A stretch of DNA of 64,000 nt, from the NCBI GenBank assembly GCA_963680875.1, contig OY804580.1, forward strand, positions 99,548,000 through 99,611,999, read 5' to 3'. Below are positions 26,401-35,400 of this stretch, in pieces. Both the position numbers and the translations under genes were made by a program. How positions within the stretch are numbered: position 1 is the stretch's first letter; every line of letters starts with the position of its first letter. The DNA comes from Bathymodiolus brooksi. Taxonomy: Eukaryota > Mollusca > Bivalvia > Mytilida > Modiolidae. The notes under the pieces are model-generated. The model ran no database searches. It had not been told where the DNA came from and was given only the letters and a program-made list of their open reading frames with translations.

Positions 26401-29400
26401 CAATATTAATATCTTACTTCTTCCAAACTTCTAGGAATATCATTGTTTAAAGTAAACATGTGGAAGAGTAGATTTCTAATACTCTGTTAGTGGTAGAGTT
26501 ATCTCCCCCTTTTCTTTCAAAACAATGATGGCGTTAAACAAATGTTGGTTCACTGACTTGACCAATGCAACATTTCACAAGTTACCAAATATTGTTATAA
26601 CGACACATATGAATCACTTACACACAACACAAAAATTACATATTTATCAGTTTTGATGCAGTTACATCTAATTCCCTCATTCAAAGGTAATCAGTAAGAT
26701 ATATTTGATACACAGTGTGCTAGTGACCTAATATGATGTATACAGGGTCAGAAAATTTCATATGGAATTTACTGACCCTGTATACATCATATTAGGTCAC
26801 TAAAATACTGTGTAACTAATAATATCCACTAACCCATGTTAAAACTCACAACACAGTATGGCTTCCATGAATTATTTCTTAATTAACATACAAATATTAA
26901 AATAGAACAAATATCAAGATTCATGTTCTATTATTATCACTACCTAGCAGATATCACAGGAATCCATGGTGTCAGTTCATCACTATGGTTACCAATCAAC
27001 CAATCATATTCCGGGAATGTATTTTCTGCAGATGGTGTAATAGTCACTTCCTGTAAATTAAACATTTTGTTCTTAAAATACATTTAAGGTAAACTATACA
27101 CAGCTGTAATGACGACTGGAAATTTACATTCCACTTAAAAAAAATATACTCTCCTGCAGTCACTTACCAGAGATGTTAACACACCATTTGTTTGACAGTC
27201 TTACAGTATAGCATGGCTATGTTTGACAGTCTTACAGTATAGCATGGCTATGTTTGACAGTCTTACAGTATAGCATGGCTATGTTTGACAGTCTTACAGT
27301 ATAGCATGGCTATGTTGAAAAGTGGACTGGACCTACAGCCACAGTTTTGTAATAAGACCAGACAACTTGAGACAAGGACATTTTTATTCAAATTTTCTTT
27401 CATTCCATTTTCTTTTAAAGTGGTTCTGAAGAATATGTTTCCCAATTTCCAATTTTCAACCAATCAGAACCTATGGTGACGATTGTGGATGATAGGCAAT
27501 GTCACCAGATACAATTTTGGAAGAGGATCATTTAAGGAGTGTCACATTTAAGTTTGGTCCAATTTGGTTCAATGATGCTTGAGAGGAAGAAATCATAATG
27601 TCAAAAGTTAAAGGCATACAGGCTGTCAGAAATTAATTTTTTTTTAATATTAAAAGTTGCCAATATTCGATGTTTTATACTAATTGCCGTTGAATTTTTT
27701 CATAATATCATAGGTAAATAGCCTAGAACGAAGGAAATAGGTCGCTGTTTTATTTTCTTAAATCCAGTAAAGAATCCAATGTTTACCCGCGCAATATTCA
27801 TACGACCTGACAGTGAACTCATTCGGGAAAGCGTTTGTACATGTGCAAAATTGTTTGTTGATGAAGAAAGCACATGGCACAAATCGAATCGCGGAAGAAC
27901 AAACACATTGACGGATTCTATACGAAAACGACACAAAAAGGAGGATTCAGCAAGGTTTGTGTAAAAATTAAAAAAAGATGTTATACCGACCTACTCCATT
28001 TTTCAACACGTAAGCACAATTTAGTATCTTTTTTTGGCCGAATTGTATTTTGACAGTAGAATTGCATCATAGTTTTTTACATAGTTTTTTTTTCAGGAGA
28101 AAACGCTAGGTGATATCTCTTAAATTAGAGACTAAAATAATGAACTTCATGTCTGTTTTTTTTAAAAAATAATATAATCAAGACAACTCAAATGTTATCA
28201 ATAATATGCAATACAATTTGTTTACAATTTTTCCTTTATCAGAGTTTGGGTTTGTTTTTATTGATTTCATCACATATTTCCGATTTCAAGTGTCATTCTT
28301 ACTAAATACCATTATATAATATTACCTGATTACCCTGGGATCCAATTTCATAGATATATTTCTTAAATTATATTAATTCTAACGAATTTACATGCAACAT
28401 GCTTCCTGGTTATTTATAGCAGTTATCAGTATTCGGCAAACTTCGGAAAAACAGCCTACTTATAATTAGGTTGTGTTAATGGCGATTTTACCAACAGACA
28501 TTCAAATTCTTTTCACTAATTACGACATTATAACATATTTTTTAAATCTGGCTTCTTGTTCAGAACATTTTATTAGTATAAAACATCGAATATTGGCAAC
28601 TTTTAATATAAACAAAAAAATTCAATTCCGACAGCCTGTATGCCTTTAACAAACAACAAACGTGTGATGGGAAAAGCTCACTAAAGACTGTGGATTTGTT
28701 GAACTAAAAATAGGCTTATCCTATTCCTAAAGATATACACAAATACTTTCTGAAATTGTTTTCTACAAGATGTATATTAATCTTATGATTAATTTTTTTC
28801 ACGACCAAAAAAAATGTCCAGTTGTAGGTAAGGATTATGGTGTTTAATGCCACTTTCAACAATATTTCATTATATCCTGGCAGTCAGTTTTATTGGTGGA
28901 GGAAACTGGAGTACCCAGAGAAAACCACCGACTTGTGGCAAGTCACTGACAAACTTTATCAAATAATGTTGTTATGAGTACATCTCACCACAAACAGTGT
29001 TCGAACTCACAACTTTAGTGGTGATAGGAGTTGATTGCATAGGTAGTTGTAAATCCAAATACCATTCAATCAAGACCAGGACGGCCTCCTCCAGTTGTAA
29101 AATGTTATGTCTGTTGCCGTTGTTGTCTGCCTCTAGACACATTGGTTTCCCTGCATTAACTTTAGTTCTAGTCGACATATCCTTCTGAATTTTAAACACA
29201 ATTTGCCATTCGCACAGAATGATGGTTTGTATTGATTTTGTGTATTGTAGCTCTAACCTTTTTTAAACAAGATGTTCCATGGTGTAAAATTTAAAAAAAA
29301 TTGCACATGGAAACTTTATTGTTCACTTGATTAAGATGAGATTTAAAAAAAAAATCCTTTGGGAAATCCCTGTTAGAAAAATGTATAACGTTACTATTAT

Positions 29401-32400
29401 GCAACTATTATCTTATTTGACAAGAAAGGGCCAAAAAGGGGGATTTCAAAACTTAAACTTTTCTTTAATTGTTCTTCCAATTTTAATGTAGTTTTTCGCA
29501 AACTCATCATCTTTAAGGGCTATGGATGGGCCATTAAAAAATTTGCTATTCTATTTCAAATAAGGATCTAAAATGGGTCCAAATTCAGAAATTTTGTATA
29601 TTTGGATGAAATTTAGATTTTTTTGCATCCAATTTTTATTTGTGTTTTTTCTTTGAACTGAATGTGCTGAGAGCATTCAATAATTTCTCAATGGATTTTC
29701 CCAGTCTCTTACGGTTTCCAAGATAGAATGGGGCCAACAAGTGCGATATTCTAAAATTTGAACTTTTTTATTTTTCCTCCAATTTTAATGAGTTTTTGTT
29801 ATTGCAAAATGCTCAACTTTATAAGTTACCTTTGAATCAACACAGAAATAATCTATTTTGTTATGGAAAAAAGGCTAAGTGAGGACGAAAATCTAAAATT
29901 TCGTATATTTTCATCTAATTTTGACAGGTTTGAAGCGGTTTTTTTTTCTTTTAATTGTTTGTTTAATCATTTTCAATTATATTCCTTATAACAGTCCATG
30001 CCTATGTTTTTTCAATCAGATTTGACCTAGCTTGTTCTAATAATATAAATTTCCAATATTAAAAGGATCAAAAGGGACCAACGCTTAAAATAGTAAAACG
30101 GGACAAATACCCAAATTACAGTGTGTTCAGTAAAATTACTGTTTCCACCATATAGCTATATGAAAGAAGCATCTGATTTTAATTAGTTTGAAAAATTAAT
30201 ATGAAAATCGTAGTGCAAACAAAACTAACAGTATACAAGAACAAAACCAACTCGTAAATATGATAAACAATTTGGCCAATCATGTTTATTTCATCTTCCC
30301 TTTTAAAAAAATATTTTAGTCATACCTTGTTTAAAAGAAATAATTTATTCATACCTTTAACACTGTATTTTTTCCATACATGTCCCAAATTTTTCTTTTT
30401 CTAATATCTAGTCCAACACCAGGATGCTAAAAAAAATATAAAAATTATTGATAGGTTACGCTCTTTTAGTTAATTACATCTTGTTTTCCTGCTCCTAAAG
30501 ACTTTCAAAATTATTAGGCTCCAATTTTTTGACGAGTATTCCTGATGAAAATTATTCCAGAAAAATGTGTACTAAATTAGATATCTATGTTTTAAAATTT
30601 CTAACCATGTATTTAGAAGCTAACTTAAGTGTTATCAGAATAACCGACCCACCAATCTTACTTGAGACAGGGTTATGGGTGCTTAATGCCACTTTCAACA
30701 ATATTTCTGTAATTTCATGACAATTAGTTTTATTTGTGGAGAGAACCAGAAGTACCGAGTGAAAATTATCAACTTGTAACAAACCACCGACAAACTTTAT
30801 CAATCATCAATATAGGCTTCCACAGCCCTCAATCTAGGAGATAGGGTTATGGTGTGTAACGTCACTTTCAACAATATTTCAGTTATATTGTGGTGGTCAG
30901 TTTTATGAGTGGGGAAAACCGGAGTACCCGGAGAAAACCACCAACCTGTTGCAAGTTACTGACAAACTTTATCACATAATGTTATATCGAGTACACCTTG
31001 CCATGAACGGGATTCGAACTCACAACATTAGTGGTGATAGACCTTGATTGCATAGGTAGTTATAAATCCAACTACCATATGATCACGATCACGACCATAA
31101 TGGCGCCTTTGAATTTACAATAAATCAGCTGTAACATAAATTCTAGTACTGAATTTTTAGGGAGCAGAATTTTTTTTTTAAATATTCCTAATAAAATGTT
31201 TCCTGTATGTATCAAGTCTTACATCTATAATGAATTCTCACTCCTTTACCAACACCTTTCTCATATGATGATGTTTTAATTCTGTCGACATTTTTATCAA
31301 TCAATCAAATAGTGAGTGAGTGAGTGATTGTTGTTCAACACCAATGCAGCAATTTTTTATCTATATCATGGCGAAAACAAGTTAATTTTCAATGAGATGA
31401 TGATGAGGACCGCTTTGTACTAAACCAACATGCTGAGTTGGATTTTTATAGTGCTAGCTCACTGAAACAACAGTCAGCGGGTAGACATGTCGCCCCACTC
31501 GGACACATTATTCTGATTCTGAGCCAACCAGTCTTTGCTCTTACTCCTTAATTCTGCATGCTTTGCGGAGAAGCAACAAATACCAATTTTATTGTCTCTG
31601 GTTTGACCCGAACGAGGCTCGAAGCCACGATCTATCACTCTCGAGGCGAACACGCTAACCATTATGCCATCGATGTGGCCAAATATTGAAAACTTTTGAA
31701 TTTATTTGAATGAAAAAGCACAAAAGTTCTGCTGTTTTATAGTAATAGTGATATAACAATGAACATGTGTAACATTTTGTTTGGTACAACTTCTGTGTAA
31801 TAAATACTGGTATATATTTGTATCTATCAACAACTTTGGTAAGCCACGGCTGATCATGTTCCGATACTCTCAACTCTTGATCACCAGTGGGTCAACTGAC
31901 AGAGAAATCCCTGTAGTCATAAATTATTCATCTCAAATCTGATTGGCTCCACTCAATTTCAGAGGACCTGAATTATTTGCACTTATATTACATTCTACTC
32001 GACCAGAAAATTATCTTACACTACTTTGATGCCTTATTTTGATATTATGAGAAAAAAACATGGTTATAAATTAAAAAAATTATTTTTGTGAGTTATTGAC
32101 CAATCAAAAATTTGAATAATGACATGTTGCTATGACAACTTCTAAATGCCAGATCAATAATCAGACAACTCCAAAACCTACATAATTGTTTCAATCGACC
32201 CACGGTCATGAGTGGAGAGTATTGGTGTATGGTCATCCATGGGGTCCCCACGATTATCTATCAATAAACAAGACCTACCCCTTCAGATGACAGAATATGG
32301 ACTAACAGACCATTGCCACAACCTAAATCAACAAAAGATTGTAAACATTGTATCTGTTTCTTTTCTCTTTCTTTCTGCCATAATACCTGTAAAATACATT

Positions 32401-35400
32401 TAGAAAATGGGCTTAGGTTTAGGTTTATGGTATTAACGTCACTTTCAACAATATTTCAGCTATATCATGGGGGCCAGTTTTATTGGTGGAGGAAACCGGA
32501 GAACCCAGAGAAAACAACCGACCTGTCGCAAGTCACTGACAAACTTTATCATATAATGTTGTATTGAGTACACCTTCCAATGAAGTGGGTTCAAACTCAC
32601 AACTTTAGTGGTGATAGGCACTGATTGAACAGGTAACTGTAAATCCAACTTCCATACGATCATGACCATAACGGCCCCCGACCCGATTAGTGGTCATATC
32701 CAGATAAACTTCCTTATATATATATATATATATACATATTTGAAAGATCAAACTGTTAGAAGGCTTTATGTTTGATAAAAGGCTTGAAAGGCACTGTTAA
32801 GATTATACCATCAGTGTTTTTCATTGGCTGAATATGAGTTCATCTGGACATGACCTCTAATCGGGTTCTGTCAAATGTTGGGAGGGAGTGTAGTGTATTA
32901 TAACAGCTGATTTCAATCAGACTGAAGTGGTATTAAACATCAATAATCTAATCCAAACCTTGCTGGTAAAATAGTAAAAAAATAACTGATAGTACTGCTT
33001 ATTACCAATAAGTATGTTGCTATGGCGATATCTTCATAAACAAATTTCTGTGGATCTGTACTTTCCGGCCAATTCTGAAAATTAAATATATTTATCTCAT
33101 AATCTCATCTTTTGTTTAAACAACAGTTTGAATGGCATTGAACAACCAGCAATTTCCATTGGATCAGTGTTCCATATATAGTGAAGTCTGTCTAAACAGA
33201 ACATCCTTGGGACCACCTTTTGTGTTCCGAATAGACAATTGTTCAGTTTATACAGGTTAAATTAACAAAATTTCCTACATACAGATTTTATTTAAAGTTT
33301 GATTTAAATAGGATTCCATTTTATTCAGGATTCAGGTTAAAAAGGTTTCACTGAACCTACAAATATTTTTTATTTTATAATTATTTAATAAAAGTAGCAT
33401 ACTATTTAAAGATTTTCTTTTTAAAATAGCTTTCCAACTACGATACAAACAAAACTATCAAAAAGGTTCTTAAGATTACCAGAATATAAATATAAATAAA
33501 GGGTTACACCGAGTGACGCATGATATAACCGCAGCATGTCAACAACTGAAAGTTGAACAAGTGTATATTAAAAGCAAATGTGGACACAGTACTTTGCTTG
33601 ACACAATAATGTGTGTGGAAAACTGTAATTAGCATGACCCACTGTACTTTGCTGGATCCAAAGTAATTTGGGCATTTGTCTCATTATGTTTACATTGATG
33701 AGAATAACCTGTACCTCAACAAACTGTTTTCCATATTTTTCCTTCAAGTATCTGTACTTTTGGCTGTAATCTTCTATTGGTATTAGTCTAAGAGAGGTTA
33801 CTGATGTCTTTAACTTTGCTTCAGTACTCCAATTGCATAGTTTTGGTAATAATGTGTTGACCATCCAATCAAATCCTCCGTAATCAGTTTTCTCGGGTTG
33901 TTTGCAATCGATTAATTTTTTTAATTGTATCCTACAATTAAAAACACATGTATTAATCGTAAATACATTTATAACTACCTGTACAATCAGTGCATATCAC
34001 CACTAATAATAAAACTGACTGCTACAATATAACTGAATTAAATATATGTATTTAGATTGGGAATACCAGTTGGTAATACATATATTCTGCAGTGTTCTAC
34101 CATGTATATGTTTTTCATAATCTGTTCAAAATTTTAATGTTGTAACAACTATATAATTATCCTCTGATTTCAATATATCAAAGTCAGAAATCAAATGTGC
34201 AAATGGTCATATAAAATTAGATGTATCTTTTGTTTATCTTTTTTCATTGGTGATACACTAACATCTATAGACATCACAAATGCCGTGAAATGGGGTAAAA
34301 TCAGAGGTCATATTTTCAACCGACCAATCAGCGATGAGCCTACTATATCTTTAGGTATTAAATCTGAGTATGTGCCAAGAGCTGTGGTCCAATTGGTCAA
34401 TATATTTAATTGTCTTGCATATGATTCAGATTGGATGGACAAAGATGAATTAAAGGTTACATGACATGACCCCCAAATGGGGTTTGGTTTATGGTGTTTC
34501 ATTCCACTTTCAACAATATTTCACTTATATCGTGGCATTCAGTTTTATTGGTGGAGGAAACCAGAGCAACAAGTGAAATCCACGACCTATCGCAAGTCAC
34601 TGACAAACTTTATCATATAATGTTGCATCGAGTACACCTCGCCATGAACAGGGTTCAAACTCACACCTTTAGTGGTGATAGGCACTGAATGGACAGGTAC
34701 AAAATTTAGTTATAAATCCAACTACCATACGATCAAGACCACAACGGTGCCGACCTCAAATGTGATGTTGTTGGATATTAGTATGTCACCAAAGAAGAAA
34801 AAAAGATGCAACAAACATTTCATTTTAATCAGATTGTAGCTAAACCCGTACTTGTTAATCTTATCTGAACCAGGTACAAAAACCAACTGGTATGACAAGG
34901 AATCTGTGTGATCTAGTGATTTGTCATTAACTGGTACAGGATAGAAGGAAGCTGTCACTATGTCTTGTTTATCTGAAAATATAATCAAATTTATTTCATT
35001 AAGCTGTTTTACAGTTAAACTGTTGGCATGGGAGGTAATCCATTACTAAAATTATTTACCACTAAGAGGGAACCTAAATAATAAAACCTAGAGGCTCAGC
35101 CCACTGAGCCAGTATTGCTCACCTGACAACAGAATGATACTGAAGCAAATTTCAAAGGGAGATAATCATTACCTTAATAAACAGCAGCCATCTTGAATGG
35201 AGGGTGGGGCTGTCGGACACAATTTTGAAAGGGACCATCTATGCCAGGTTTGGACCTTACATAGATGCTTACTGCCAAGTTTGGCTCCATTTGGCCAAGC
35301 TGTTTCAGAGGAGAAGATTTTTTTAACATTAGCCAATCAGAAAAAAGAATTAATCTTGGTGGCTTGGAGGTAATCCATTACTAAAATTATTTACCACTAC

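Noticed and set aside
33568..33864. Independent 98-codon minus-strand gene
   Set aside because: It is TRMT44 exon 3 read through into its intron.
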